A DNA stretch of 64,000 bases from Modestobacter sp. VKM Ac-2982 (lineage in GTDB: Bacteria; Actinomycetota; Actinomycetes; Mycobacteriales; Geodermatophilaceae). Made by a program: the position numbers and the translations under genes. Position 1 is the stretch's first letter; the number at the start of each line of letters is the position of its first letter. The notes under the pieces were generated by a model. The model was not told where the DNA came from and did not search any database. It was given only the letters and a program-made list of their open reading frames with translations. Location: NCBI RefSeq assembly GCF_026967935.1, contig NZ_JAPVBL010000004.1, positions 310,001 to 374,000 on the forward strand, written 5' to 3'. This document shows positions 9,322 to 17,835 of the stretch, one piece after another.

Positions 9322-10425
9322 TCAGCCGAACCGGGCGGGCCGGAAGGCAGCCAGCAGGGGGCTCGGCGCTCCGTCCAGGACCTCCCCGGCCAGCAGCTCC
9401 CCGGCGATGAGGCCGAGCGTCGCGCCGCTGTGGGTGAAGGCAACGGTCAGCCCGTCGACGCCCGGGACGGCGCCGAGCACCGGGTGCCCGTCGCCGGGGA
9501 TCGGCTTGCGCCCGACACCGCGGGACTCGCACGTCAGCACCGGGTGACCGGCGAGCACCTGCGAGGCCTCGTGCAGCAGGCCCTGCACCGTGGCGTCCTG
9601 GACGTCGAAGGTCCCGTCGTCCCGGCGGACCACCTGCTCCTCCGACCAGCCGGCGTCCAGGACGATCCCGCCGCCGGGCGCGGGGCGCAGGGCCACCCGC
9701 GGCGTGTTCAGCACGGCGCGGAGCCGGTGCGCGAACGGCGGGGTGCGGAGCAGCAGCGCGTTGGAGGTGGCGTCCGGGACGGGCACGCCGAGAGCGGCCA
9801 GGGCGCGCGGGACGTCGGCTCCGGTGGCCAGCACCACCGCATCGGCGGCGAGGACGTCGCCGGTCCCGGTCCGGACGTCGGTGACCCGGCCACCCGCCAC
9901 GACGACGTCGCACCGGCCGACCGCGGTGCGCACCGCTCCCCCGGCGGCCTCCAGGTCCCGCACCAGCTGACCGATCAGCGACGGCAGGTCGGCCCAGCCC
10001 TCGTCCGGGTTGAACAGCGCCCCGTCGTCCGGGACCGCGTCGACGGCCACCCCGGACAGGCGGGCGGCCACGTCGGCGCGACCCAACCACTCGGCCGGGT
10101 AGCCGATGTCGCGCTGGTGCTCGAACGAGGCGCGGACGCCGTCGCCCCAGCGGAGGCCGCCGTCGAAGACGACGTGCGCGGTCGAGTCGGGGCGTGCGGC
10201 GAAGGTCCGGTACCGCTGGAGGCCGAGCACGCGGAGCCGGTGGTACTCGGCCGGGAAGTCGCCGGCCGAGTTCAGCCAGGACAGCGACCGTCCCGACGCG
10301 CCGCCGGCCAGCTCGCCCTCGGTCAGCAGCGTGACCCGCGCGCCCCGGGCGGCCAGCTGGGCGGCGGTCGAGACGCCGAGCACTCCCCCGCCGACGACGG
10401 CGACCTGCCGACCGAGCTGCGTCAT
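9322..10425 (-). CDS. FAD-dependent DAO-family oxidoreductase
   Basis: This 367-aa protein has an N-terminal Rossmann FAD motif (VAVVGGGVLGVSTAAQLAARG), the DAO motif GGASGRSLSWLNS and the C-terminal FAD-binding signature GVDGLTVAFTHSGATLGLIAG. The family oxidises D-amino acids, glycine, sarcosine or similar amines to imino acids with release of hydrogen peroxide. It converges with the racemase, 12 bp apart. That position beside racemase and permease genes suggests it acts on an amino acid from the hydantoin route, possibly the D-enantiomer; this is inference. ATG start at 10425. Confidence 0.85.
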   Translation of the reverse strand: MTQLGRQVAVVGGGVLGVSTAAQLAARGARVTLLTEGELAGGASGRSLSWLNSAGDFPAEYHRLRVLGLQRYRTFAARPDSTAHVVFDGGLRWGDGVRASFEHQRDIGYPAEWLGRADVAARLSGVAVDAVPDDGALFNPDEGWADLPSLIGQLVRDLEAAGGAVRTAVGRCDVVVAGGRVTDVRTGTGDVLAADAVVLATGADVPRALAALGVPVPDATSNALLLRTPPFAHRLRAVLNTPRVALRPAPGGGIVLDAGWSEEQVVRRDDGTFDVQDATVQGLLHEASQVLAGHPVLTCESRGVGRKPIPGDGHPVLGAVPGVDGLTVAFTHSGATLGLIAGELLAGEVLDGAPSPLLAAFRPARFG

Positions 10426-10538
10426 GCCGCCAGGTTGTCACCCGTCGTCGAGGCAGTTCACCGAGCCGGACCAGCGGACTCTGGGAGACTCGTCCGTCTC
10501 GGGCACCACCGGCACCGGGGCGGACGAGAGAGAAGGTC

Positions 10539-12722
10539 TTGGTTCCTGACTTCGCGATGCTGTTCGCCGCGCTGCCGACAGCCCATCTGGTGCTCTCCCC
10601 CGACCTGGTCGTGCACTACGCGAACTCGGCCTACCTGCGGACGGTCGGCGTCGTGCCGGAGCAGATCGTCGGCCGGAGGCTGTTCGACGCGTTCCCACCG
10701 GCGCCCGACGCGCTGGACCCCGAGGGCGTCCCCTACATCGCCCGGTCGTTCGAACGCGCCGGCGCCACCGGCCGACCGGACGCCCTGCCGATCGAGCGCT
10801 ACCCGGTGGTCAACCCCGACACCGGGCTGGTCGAGGACCGCTGGTGGGCGCTCATCGCGATCCCCGTCCTCGACGAGGACGGCAAGCTGGCGATGTTCCT
10901 GCAGCGGGTCGACGACCTGACCGACTACGTGCGCGAACAGGAGTCCGCGCGGTCCGACGCCGACCGGCAGGAGAACCTGCTGGCCCAGGTGCAGCGGCTG
11001 CAGGCGGAGCTGACCGCACGCACCGGGGAGGTCGAGGCCGCGCGCGAGGTCGAGCGGCGCACCTCCCGCACGGTCGAGGCGATGCCGTCGGGCTTCGTCT
11101 CCCTGGACACCGAGTGGCGGTTCACCCTGCTCAACCCGGCCGCCGAGGCACTGCTCGGCCACTCCCGGGACGAACTGCTGGGCCGCACGATCTGGGAGGT
11201 CTTCCCCGACACGGTGGGCACCGACTACGAGGCCGCCTACCGCACGGCCGTCGAGACGCGGGAGCCGCAGTCGTTCACCGCCTGGTACCCGGCTCCGCTG
11301 GACGGCTGGTACGACGTGCTCTGCTGGCCCACCGCCGACGGGGTGTCGCTCTACTTCTCCGACGTCACCGACCGGAAGCGCTCGGAGGCCGAGGCGGAGG
11401 GCTCCGCGGCTCGGCTCGCCCTGGTGGCCCGGGTCAACGCCGAACTGGCCGAGGCCGTCGACGTGCCCGCCGCCGTCGCCGGGCTGCCGAGCGCGCTCGT
11501 GCCGGGGCTGGCGGACGCCTGCATCGTCACCGTGGTCGACGGCACCGGCCGCCCCCGGGACGTCGGCTGGGCGCACGCGGACCCGGCGCTGCGCCCGGTG
11601 CTCGACCGCTACGTCTCGGCCCGCGCCGAGACGCTGCCGCACTCACCGCTGACCCGGGTGCTGGAGACCGGCCGGCCGGAGACGCTGTCGACCGCCGAGC
11701 TGGCGGCCCTGCTGCCCGCCGGGGAGGCGCGCCGCCAGTTGGACCTGCTGGGCGACTCCCGGGCGGTGAAGCTCCCGCTGCGCGGTCGCGGCAAGGTGTT
11801 CGGCGCGTTGACCCTGCTCTGCGCGGCGTCCCGTCCGCTCGCTCGCGACTGGCGCTCGACCGCCCAGGACCTCGCCGACCGGATCGGCCTGGCCCTGGAC
11901 AACGCCCGGTCGGCGAACGCGCAGGCCACGATCGCCGAGAGCCTGCAGCGCAGCCTGCTCACCGACCCACCCGAGCCCGACCACGCGCAGATCCTGGTGC
12001 GGTACCTGCCCGCCGCCGAGGCGGCGCAGGTGGGCGGCGACTGGTACGACGCGTTCCTGCAGCCGGGCGGCACCACCATGCTGGTCATCGGGGACGTCGC
12101 CGGCCACGACACGGCTGCCGCGGCCGCCATGGGCCAGCTGCGCGGACTGCTGCGCGGGATCGCCGCGTACAGCAACGCGGGGCCGGTCGAGGTGCTGCGC
12201 GGCCTCGACGAGTCGATGGAGACGCTGATGGTGCGCACCATCGCCACCGCCGCGATCGCCCGGTTCGAGCAGACCCCGGAGGAGCTGAGGCAGGGGGTGA
12301 CCCGGCTGGTGTGGGCCAGCGCTGGGCACCCGCCACCGCTCGTCATCAGCCCGGACGGCGAGATCACGGTCCTGGACGACGGGCGCGCCGACCTCCTGCT
12401 GGGCGTCGACCCCGCGGCGCAGCGGCGGGAACGGGCGCTCGCCCTGCAGCCGGGCGCCAGCGTGCTGCTCTACACCGACGGGCTGATCGAGCGCCGCGAC
12501 GCCACGCTCGACGACGGCCTGGAGCGGCTCGTCGACGCCGTCGCCGGCCTGGCCGGTGCCACGCTCGACGAGCTCTGCGACGGGGTGCTGGACCAGATGG
12601 TGCACGGTCGCCCCGACGACGACGTCGCACTGGTCGCCGTCCGGCTGCACCCCCAGGACCGTCCCCGCCCGGCCGAGGCCGGCCCCAACGTCGTGCCCGC
12701 TTCCCTGGAGGAGACCGAGTGA
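10539..12722 (+). CDS. PAS-PAS-GAF-PP2C (SpoIIE/RsbU-type) phosphatase
   Basis: This 727-aa cytoplasmic sensor phosphatase has PAS 1 (~5-115), a coiled coil (~125-165), PAS 2 (~170-280), a GAF-like domain (~290-450) and a SpoIIE-type PP2C domain (~470-705). Phosphatase signatures are GGDWYDAF, GDVAGHDTAAA, SAGHPPPL, LYTDGLIE and DDVALVAVR, with metal-binding Asp residues in place. Such enzymes dephosphorylate STAS anti-anti-sigma factors and so release stress or developmental sigma factors. The stop overlaps the start of an RsbW-like kinase gene (GTGA), so kinase and phosphatase are made together. The TTG start at 10539 has GAGAG upstream; an ATG at 10557 is the alternative. Confidence 0.87.
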   Translation: MVPDFAMLFAALPTAHLVLSPDLVVHYANSAYLRTVGVVPEQIVGRRLFDAFPPAPDALDPEGVPYIARSFERAGATGRPDALPIERYPVVNPDTGLVEDRWWALIAIPVLDEDGKLAMFLQRVDDLTDYVREQESARSDADRQENLLAQVQRLQAELTARTGEVEAAREVERRTSRTVEAMPSGFVSLDTEWRFTLLNPAAEALLGHSRDELLGRTIWEVFPDTVGTDYEAAYRTAVETREPQSFTAWYPAPLDGWYDVLCWPTADGVSLYFSDVTDRKRSEAEAEGSAARLALVARVNAELAEAVDVPAAVAGLPSALVPGLADACIVTVVDGTGRPRDVGWAHADPALRPVLDRYVSARAETLPHSPLTRVLETGRPETLSTAELAALLPAGEARRQLDLLGDSRAVKLPLRGRGKVFGALTLLCAASRPLARDWRSTAQDLADRIGLALDNARSANAQATIAESLQRSLLTDPPEPDHAQILVRYLPAAEAAQVGGDWYDAFLQPGGTTMLVIGDVAGHDTAAAAAMGQLRGLLRGIAAYSNAGPVEVLRGLDESMETLMVRTIATAAIARFEQTPEELRQGVTRLVWASAGHPPPLVISPDGEITVLDDGRADLLLGVDPAAQRRERALALQPGASVLLYTDGLIERRDATLDDGLERLVDAVAGLAGATLDELCDGVLDQMVHGRPDDDVALVAVRLHPQDRPRPAEAGPNVVPASLEETE

Positions 12723-13168
12723 GCCGCTCCGGTTGGCCGCTGCTGGAACCACCGCGGCCGTCGCAGGTGTGGGCGTCGTGGAACTGGGAGCTCCGGCGTC
12801 CTGCCGACCTCACCCGGTACCGCCGGCGACTGCGCGACGAGGCGCTCCCGGCCGGCCGGGGCGACGGGGACGCGGACGGGTCGGCGCTCGAGCGGTTGCT
12901 GCTGGCCTTCGAGGAGCTGACGTCCAACGGCGTCCGTCACGGACTCCCACCGGTGCGGACCACCGTCACCGCGACGCCGACCGGCTGGCTGATCGACGTC
13001 ACCGACGCCGACCCGCAGGACGCGCCGGTGCCGGCGGTGGACCGGGACCCTGCCTTCGGCGGCCTGGGCCTGCACCTCATCGCCCGGCTCTGCGCGTCCC
13101 ACGGGTGGGCTCCCGAGGAGGGCCGCAAGCACGTGTGGGGCTTCGTCAGCCTGACAGACCAGGGCTGA
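12719..13168 (+). CDS. RsbW-like anti-sigma factor/ATP-binding protein
   Basis: This 149-aa GHKL ATPase has the N-box FEELTSNGVRHG and the G-box-like GGLGLHLIARL. It is the serine-kinase/anti-sigma module that phosphorylates an anti-anti-sigma factor and binds a sigma factor. The GTG start overlaps the phosphatase stop by 4 nt, indicating coupled translation and a common signalling unit. No STAS protein or sigma gene is adjacent. Its 3' end overlaps the convergent XRE regulator gene by 23 bp. Confidence 0.85.
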   Translation: MSRSGWPLLEPPRPSQVWASWNWELRRPADLTRYRRRLRDEALPAGRGDGDADGSALERLLLAFEELTSNGVRHGLPPVRTTVTATPTGWLIDVTDADPQDAPVPAVDRDPAFGGLGLHLIARLCASHGWAPEEGRKHVWGFVSLTDQG

Positions 13169-13982
13169 CCTCGGCCACGCCCAGCGTGCGGACCAGGTCG
13201 AACCGCGAGGCGTCCCCGGTGCCGGGCTCGGCCGTGTAGGTGACGATGCGCAGGTCGGTGCCGATCACGGTGAACACGTCGCAGTCCAGCGTCACCTCAC
13301 CCACGAGTGGGTGCAGGAAGGTCTTCGCCTGCACGCGGTGCTCGGTGACGGTGCCCTCGGCCCACAGTCGGGCGAAGCGCTCGTTGCCCCGTAGCTCGGC
13401 GAGCACGGCCTGCGCGGACCGGTCGTCCGGGTAGCGGATCAGGGCGCTGCGCAGGTCGGAGACGAGCGCCCGTTCGTGGCGTTCGTGGTCACCCTCGCTC
13501 CACACGACCTGCGGTGCGGTGCCGGTGAACTCGGCGACGAGCAGGTTGAGCCCGGGGTCCATCTCACCCAGGAGCGACCGCCAGGCCGCGTTGGCGGTGA
13601 GCAGCGTCCAGTGCGCCGTCCACACCCCGATGGCGACGTCCGGGAGCCGGGCGAGCAGCCGCTGCACGCTGGCCGGGATGTGCGTGGGGACGGCGCTGGG
13701 CAGCGGGGCCGGCAGGCCGGCGGCGAGGTGGAGCTGGTCGCGTTCGAGGTCCGAGAGCTGCAGCACCCGGGCCAGCGAGGCGACGACCTGCGCCGAGGGA
13801 CGCGCTGCCCGCCCCTGCTCCAGCCGGACCAGGTAGTCGACCGAGACCCCGGCCAGCAGGGCGACCTCCTCCCGGCGCAAGCCCGCGGTGCGGCGCTGCC
13901 CCGTGGGGAACCCGACGGCGGCCGGCTGCAGGCGTTCCCGCCACGCGCGGAGCAGTGCCGCGAAGTCCCCTCGATCGACCAT
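13146..13982 (-). CDS. XRE regulator with MmyB-like ligand-binding domain
   Basis: This 278-aa repressor-type protein has a helix-turn-helix (GLRREEVALLAGVSVDYLVRLEQG, ~35-60) and a C-terminal MmyB-like PAS-related domain (~100-275; IGVWTAHWTLLTANAAWRSLLG, FARLWAEGTV, HPLVGEVTLDCDVF). In actinobacteria members bind fatty acids or other hydrophobic ligands and commonly control a divergent short-chain dehydrogenase. That arrangement is present here: the SDR gene starts 102 bp away on the other strand. The spacer contains GGTGGT...ACCACC arms that could be the operator. ATG at 13982 is preferred; a GTG at 14000 is also possible. Confidence 0.87.
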   Translation of the reverse strand: MVDRGDFAALLRAWRERLQPAAVGFPTGQRRTAGLRREEVALLAGVSVDYLVRLEQGRAARPSAQVVASLARVLQLSDLERDQLHLAAGLPAPLPSAVPTHIPASVQRLLARLPDVAIGVWTAHWTLLTANAAWRSLLGEMDPGLNLLVAEFTGTAPQVVWSEGDHERHERALVSDLRSALIRYPDDRSAQAVLAELRGNERFARLWAEGTVTEHRVQAKTFLHPLVGEVTLDCDVFTVIGTDLRIVTYTAEPGTGDASRFDLVRTLGVAEVSPGLSG

Positions 13983-14083
13983 GCGCCCATCGTCGTCCAC
14001 CGCAGGCGAGCTGGGTGGTACTGCCGGTCACACGGTCCAGCGGGACCACCGGACGTCGGCCGGACGGGGGCACCGTCGGTCGC

Positions 14084-14779
14084 ATGACGACGACATTGAT
14101 CACTGGCGGCAACAAGAGTCTGGGCTTCGAGGCGGCCCGGCGGCTGACGGAGCTCGGGCACCGGGTGGTCATCGGCGCCCGCGACCCGGAGCGGGGTCAG
14201 CGCGCGGCCGAGGAGCTGGGGGTCGAGTGGGTGCGCATCGACGTGAGCTCCGACGAGTCGGTGGCGGCCGCGGCGGCCGAGGTGCGCGAGCGCTTCGGCG
14301 GCCTGGACGTGCTGGTCAACAACGCCGGCATCCCCGGACCGATCGGCGCGGTGGACGAGTACACCGGCCCGGACCTGATGGCCGTGCTCGACACCAACAC
14401 CGTGGGGATCGTCCGGACGACGCACGCCTTCCTGCCGCTGCTGCGGGAGTCGAAGGAGCCGGTCATCGTGAACGTGACCAGCGGGCTGGGCTCGTTCGCC
14501 GTGCGCTCCGACGAGGCCCGGATCGAGCACTCGGTCCCCTCGCTCGGGTACTCGGCCAGCAAGGCGGCGGTCAACATGCTCACCGCGGTCTACGCCCAGT
14601 TCCTCCCGGAGCTGCGGATCAACATGGTGGACCCCGGCTACACGGCCACCGACTTCAACGGCCACGCCGGCTCGCAGACCGTCACCGAGGGCACGGACGC
14701 CATCGTCGCGATGGCGTCGATCGGGGCGGACGGGCCGACCGGCACCTTCACCGACCGGCACGGTCCCGTCGCCTGGTGA
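14084..14779 (+). CDS. Short-chain dehydrogenase/reductase
   Basis: This 231-aa classical SDR has the cofactor motif TGGNKSLG, NNAG, and the catalytic Ser (NVTSGLGS) and Tyr-x-x-x-Lys (YSASK). Arg32 in GARDPERG favours NADPH. Close relatives are carbonyl reductases of the family paired with XRE/MmyB regulators. The substrate cannot be read from sequence. Expression is probably controlled by the divergent regulator at 13146-13982. Confidence 0.88.
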   Translation: MTTTLITGGNKSLGFEAARRLTELGHRVVIGARDPERGQRAAEELGVEWVRIDVSSDESVAAAAAEVRERFGGLDVLVNNAGIPGPIGAVDEYTGPDLMAVLDTNTVGIVRTTHAFLPLLRESKEPVIVNVTSGLGSFAVRSDEARIEHSVPSLGYSASKAAVNMLTAVYAQFLPELRINMVDPGYTATDFNGHAGSQTVTEGTDAIVAMASIGADGPTGTFTDRHGPVAW

Positions 14780-14901
14780 CGGCGGCCGCCGGCCCGGCGC
14801 CGACCGTGCGTGGGCTCCTCCACCACGGGTAGGGCGCAGTCGCACGGCCGGACTGGACGACGAGACGGGTCGCCGGGTGCGATCCGGATGAGGAGGACAC
14901 C

Positions 14902-15504
14902 GTGACGAACGAGACCCCGAACACGCCCGACCTCAGCGAGACCGAACTGCGCGCGACGAAGCTGGACGACCTGCGCGAGCAGGCCCGAGCCGCCGGCATC
15001 GGGGGGACCTCCTCGATGAAGAAGGAGGAACTGGTCAGCGCGATCTCCGATGCCCACCGCAAGGGGAAGGCTGCCGGCGGCGGAGCGCCGGAGGACGGTC
15101 AGGCCGGCCAGCCGGGCGACCGCGGTCCCGACGACGGCCACCTGCGCCTCGGGGATGAGACGTCGCGCTCCCTGCAGTACTCGCAGGAGATCACCTCGCT
15201 GGACGAGGACCCCGAGCGCGCCGGCCGCAGCCTCGCCACCTCCAGCCACGAGGTGATCCGGAAGTGGGCGGAGGACCGCGGTGGGGTGCCGGCCACCGTC
15301 GACGGCACCGAACACGGCGACCACCTCGGCGTCCTGCGGTTCGACTTCACCGGCGACTCGGAGAACCTGCGCCAGGTGAGCTGGGATGAGTGGTTCGACA
15401 CCTTCGACGCACGGAAGCTGAACTTCCTCTACCAGGAGGAGCGCAAGGACGGGAACCAGAGCAACTTCTTCCGGCTGGAGAGCCCGGACCGCGAGGACGC
15501 CTGA
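14902..15504 (+). CDS. Rho_N-domain protein of unknown function
   Basis: This 200-aa acidic protein has a Rho N-terminal/SAP-like helix module at ~8-45 (ELRATKLDDLREQARAAGI...SMKKEELVSAI), a disordered Gly/Asp-rich linker, then an uncharacterised ~100-residue domain (EVIRKWAEDRG to FFRLESPD). Rho_N modules usually bind nucleic acid. The C-terminal part looks like a small conserved domain sometimes annotated hypothetical in actinobacteria. It converges with the ku gene (10 bp apart), whose product carries the same Rho_N module at its C-terminus, which suggests a link to DNA-end metabolism. The GTG start follows AGGAGGA. Confidence 0.75.
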   Translation: MTNETPNTPDLSETELRATKLDDLREQARAAGIGGTSSMKKEELVSAISDAHRKGKAAGGGAPEDGQAGQPGDRGPDDGHLRLGDETSRSLQYSQEITSLDEDPERAGRSLATSSHEVIRKWAEDRGGVPATVDGTEHGDHLGVLRFDFTGDSENLRQVSWDEWFDTFDARKLNFLYQEERKDGNQSNFFRLESPDREDA

Positions 15505-15514
15505 GCCGGCCTGG

Positions 15515-16540
15515 TCAGGACGCCTTGCTCGCGCGCCCGTCCCCCTGGCGGGCCGCCCGCACGGCGTCCTCCAGCTCGTCCTTGGTCATCTTCGACCGGC
15601 CGGCGACGTCGAGCTCCTGGGCCTGGTCGTACAGCTCCTTCTTGGACAGGTCGCCCAGGTCCTCAGCCGGCCGGTCGGAGTCCCCGCCGTTGGCGTCCGC
15701 CCCTGCCCGGCGCGTGGTCAGCCCGCCGGTGTCCTGGGCGTTGCCCGGCCGGTGTCCCTTGGCGTTCGCGACGCTGGCGCTGAGCGCCTCCATCAGGTCC
15801 ACGACGTTCGAGGCGGTCTCCGGCTCGCCTTCGGTGACCACCTCGTCGCCGCGGCGCTTGGCCTCGATCAGCTCGTTGACGCGGTCGCGATAGGTGTCCC
15901 GGTAGTTGCCGGGATCCCACTCAGTGGTCATCGAGTCGATGAGGGACACCGCCATGTCGAGGTCGCGGGACTTGAAGGACTGGCGTACCGGCAGCTGCTC
16001 GATCTCGTCCACGGGGTCCCGCACCTCGTCGGCGAAGAACATGGTCTCCAGGGTCAGGACCTCGCCCTGCGGGCGGATGGCGGCCAGGTACTGCTTGGAC
16101 CGCATCACGAACGTGGCGATCCCCACCCGGCCGGCGCGTTCCATCGCCTGCAGGAGGAGGGCGTAGGCCCGCTGCGCCTGGTCGTCCTGCGGGGCCAGGT
16201 AGTAGGTCTTCTGGTAGAAGATCGGGTCGATCTCGGCCACGTCGACGAAGTCGGAGATGTCGATGACCCGGGAGCGCCCCGGCGCGATCTCCTCCAGCTC
16301 CTCGGGCGCCACGATGACGTAGCGACCGTCACCGATGTCCTCGCCCTTGACGATGTCGTCGTAGTCGACCTCCTGGCCGGTGTCCTCGTTGACCCGCCGG
16401 TAGCGGATCCGGGAGGAGGTCCCCCGCTCGAACTGGTTGAAGTGCACCGACTTGTCCTCGGTCGCGGAGTACAACCCGACCGGCACGTTCACCAGCCCGA
16501 AGCCCAGGGCCCCGGTCCAGATGGCTCGAGCCACTGCCAC
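15515..16540 (-). CDS. ku: Ku protein, non-homologous end joining, with Rho_N tail
   Basis: This 341-aa homodimeric Ku rings DNA double-strand breaks and recruits LigD. The Ku core spans ~1-255 (ARAIWTGALGFGLVNVPVGLYSA, YVIVAPEELEEI, IFYQKTYYLAPQD, QPARPQ-equivalent AIRPQGEVLTLETM). It is followed by a disordered linker and a C-terminal Rho_N/SAP-like helix pair at ~295-330 (LGDLSKKELYDQAQELDV, SKMTKDELEDAV). Extended, often basic or SAP-like Ku tails are known in actinobacteria and tune DNA binding. No ligD is in the window. Two in-frame GTG starts exist, at 16540 and 16534. Confidence 0.92.
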   Translation of the reverse strand: MAVARAIWTGALGFGLVNVPVGLYSATEDKSVHFNQFERGTSSRIRYRRVNEDTGQEVDYDDIVKGEDIGDGRYVIVAPEELEEIAPGRSRVIDISDFVDVAEIDPIFYQKTYYLAPQDDQAQRAYALLLQAMERAGRVGIATFVMRSKQYLAAIRPQGEVLTLETMFFADEVRDPVDEIEQLPVRQSFKSRDLDMAVSLIDSMTTEWDPGNYRDTYRDRVNELIEAKRRGDEVVTEGEPETASNVVDLMEALSASVANAKGHRPGNAQDTGGLTTRRAGADANGGDSDRPAEDLGDLSKKELYDQAQELDVAGRSKMTKDELEDAVRAARQGDGRASKAS

Positions 16541-16621
16541 CGCCTCCTCGCGTCGCCTGCAGGCGCTCTACCCGTGCGGGGAGGGCTCATGCCGCGCGGG
16601 ACCGTGGCCGATGCGGGGAGC

Positions 16622-17536
16622 TCAGGTCGCTGCGCCGCCGGGGGTCGCGGTCTGCTCGAGTCGCTGCACACGTGCCCGGGCACGGTCCCGCACCGTGTTC
16701 GCACGCTGCTCCCGGCGCTCGGCGGCATCCCGCCTCCGCTGGCCGCCCCGCAGGTCCGCGGTCACCTCACCGGCCTCCTGCTCGGCCTGGCGCAGTTCCG
16801 CCTCGAGCTCGCCGATCCGCGCGCGCAGCTGCTCCTGCCGCGTACTGAGCCCCGCCAGCTGTTCCCGCTCCCGCTCCGCGTCCGCCTCGGCGTCGGCGGC
16901 GGCGGTCTCGGCGTCGGCCAGCTCCTCCCGCGCACCGGCCAGCTGCCGCTCCGCGGCGCGTTGCCGCCGGTCCTCCCCCGACGCGCGGTCGCCGCGGGTG
17001 GTCGGGGCCGGTGCGTCGTCCTCCCCCTGCGGGAGGGTGGCCACCGAGCCCCGCACGTCTGCCGTTCCGACGCCGGAGTAGGACAGTGGCGACGTGAGCC
17101 GGCCGGACAGCGTCGCGCGTCCGGCGTCCTCGTCGGCGACCGCCGCGCGCAGGGTGTCCTGGACCTGACCGGCGACCGAGTCGCTCACCGGCCTGCCCAG
17201 CTCCTTCGCCAGCGAGCGGGCCTGCCGGGTCAGCGCCAGCACCACGGCACGGCGCTGCCGGGTGAGCTCTTTCAGCTGGTCGCCCTCGAGGTCGCGCTGC
17301 GCCTCTCGGAGGTCGGCCCCGAGGTCGACGAGCTGGCGGAGCTCGTCGGGCTGCCGCCGCACGAGCGTGTTGACCACCCAGGCCGCGGTCGTCGGCTTCC
17401 GCAGCCCGCCGATCTCCTCCGCCAGCTCCCGGTCGCCCCGGGCCCGCGCCTCCTTGCGCCGCGCGTCGCGTGCGGCGATGAACTCGTCCGGCGGCAACCC
17501 GTACAGCTCGTCCGCCACGTCGGAGAGCCTCACCAC
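16622..17536 (-). CDS. Coiled-coil protein of unknown function next to ku
   Basis: This 304-aa protein has no recognised catalytic motif. Residues ~1-150 are conserved-looking and helical (LYGLPPDEFIAARDARRKEA, RKPTTAAWVVNTLVRRQPDEL). Residues ~165-300 form a highly charged Ala/Glu/Arg-rich coiled coil. I know similar unnamed proteins in actinobacteria (first half like a TerB-free DUF) but no function. It follows ku's upstream side on the same strand, separated by 81 bp. Of two consecutive GTG codons the first (17536) is taken, 5 nt after GGGAGG. Confidence 0.7.
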   Translation of the reverse strand: MVRLSDVADELYGLPPDEFIAARDARRKEARARGDRELAEEIGGLRKPTTAAWVVNTLVRRQPDELRQLVDLGADLREAQRDLEGDQLKELTRQRRAVVLALTRQARSLAKELGRPVSDSVAGQVQDTLRAAVADEDAGRATLSGRLTSPLSYSGVGTADVRGSVATLPQGEDDAPAPTTRGDRASGEDRRQRAAERQLAGAREELADAETAAADAEADAEREREQLAGLSTRQEQLRARIGELEAELRQAEQEAGEVTADLRGGQRRRDAAERREQRANTVRDRARARVQRLEQTATPGGAAT

Positions 17537-17686
17537 GCCGGCCTCCCGTCCCTCGCGACTGCACGTGCCCGATGCTCCCGGTCCGCTGCCCCGGGGCGGC
17601 GTCGGGAAACCACCACGGTCTCCTCGCCGTGGCCGGCGTCGCGACCGGCCCCTGACCCGGAGCGCGCCGGACCAGGCGACTGCGGT

Positions 17687-17765
17687 GGCCGGGCAACCCT
17701 GGCGGCCGGCAACCTCTGGCGGCCGGCCAACTCCGGTAGCCAGGCAACTCCGGTAGCCGGGCAGC
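17687..17765. repeat. 17-bp tandem repeat array (about 4.6 copies)
   Basis: Consecutive 17-bp units beginning at 17687, 17704, 17721, 17738 and 17755 read close to GGCCGGCAACCTCTGGC or AGCCGGGCAACTCCGGT. Seventeen is not a multiple of three and the array is intergenic, upstream of the coiled-coil gene and downstream of the HNH gene. It looks like a minisatellite or a cluster of half-sites, not a CRISPR array because no spacers separate the units. Confidence 0.85.
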
Positions 17766-17791
17766 GTGACGGCTTCACGCACGCACCAGTG

Positions 17792-17818
17792 GCCGGCCAC
17801 GGTGAGACCGTGGCCGGC
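17792..17818 (-). terminator. Hairpin terminator of the HNH gene
   Basis: A perfect 12-bp stem (GCCGGCCACGGT with its complement) and a GAG loop lies 17 bp beyond the stop of the HNH endonuclease gene. There is no T-run, as is common in high-GC actinobacteria. The outer CCGGCTACCGG also pairs with CCGGTAGCCGG inside the 17-bp repeat array. Confidence 0.65.
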
Positions 17819-17835
17819 TACCGGGACCGGGCCGA

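Noticed and set aside
17687-17765. Possible CRISPR array
   Set aside because: The 17-bp units abut each other with no spacers, and no cas genes are in the window.
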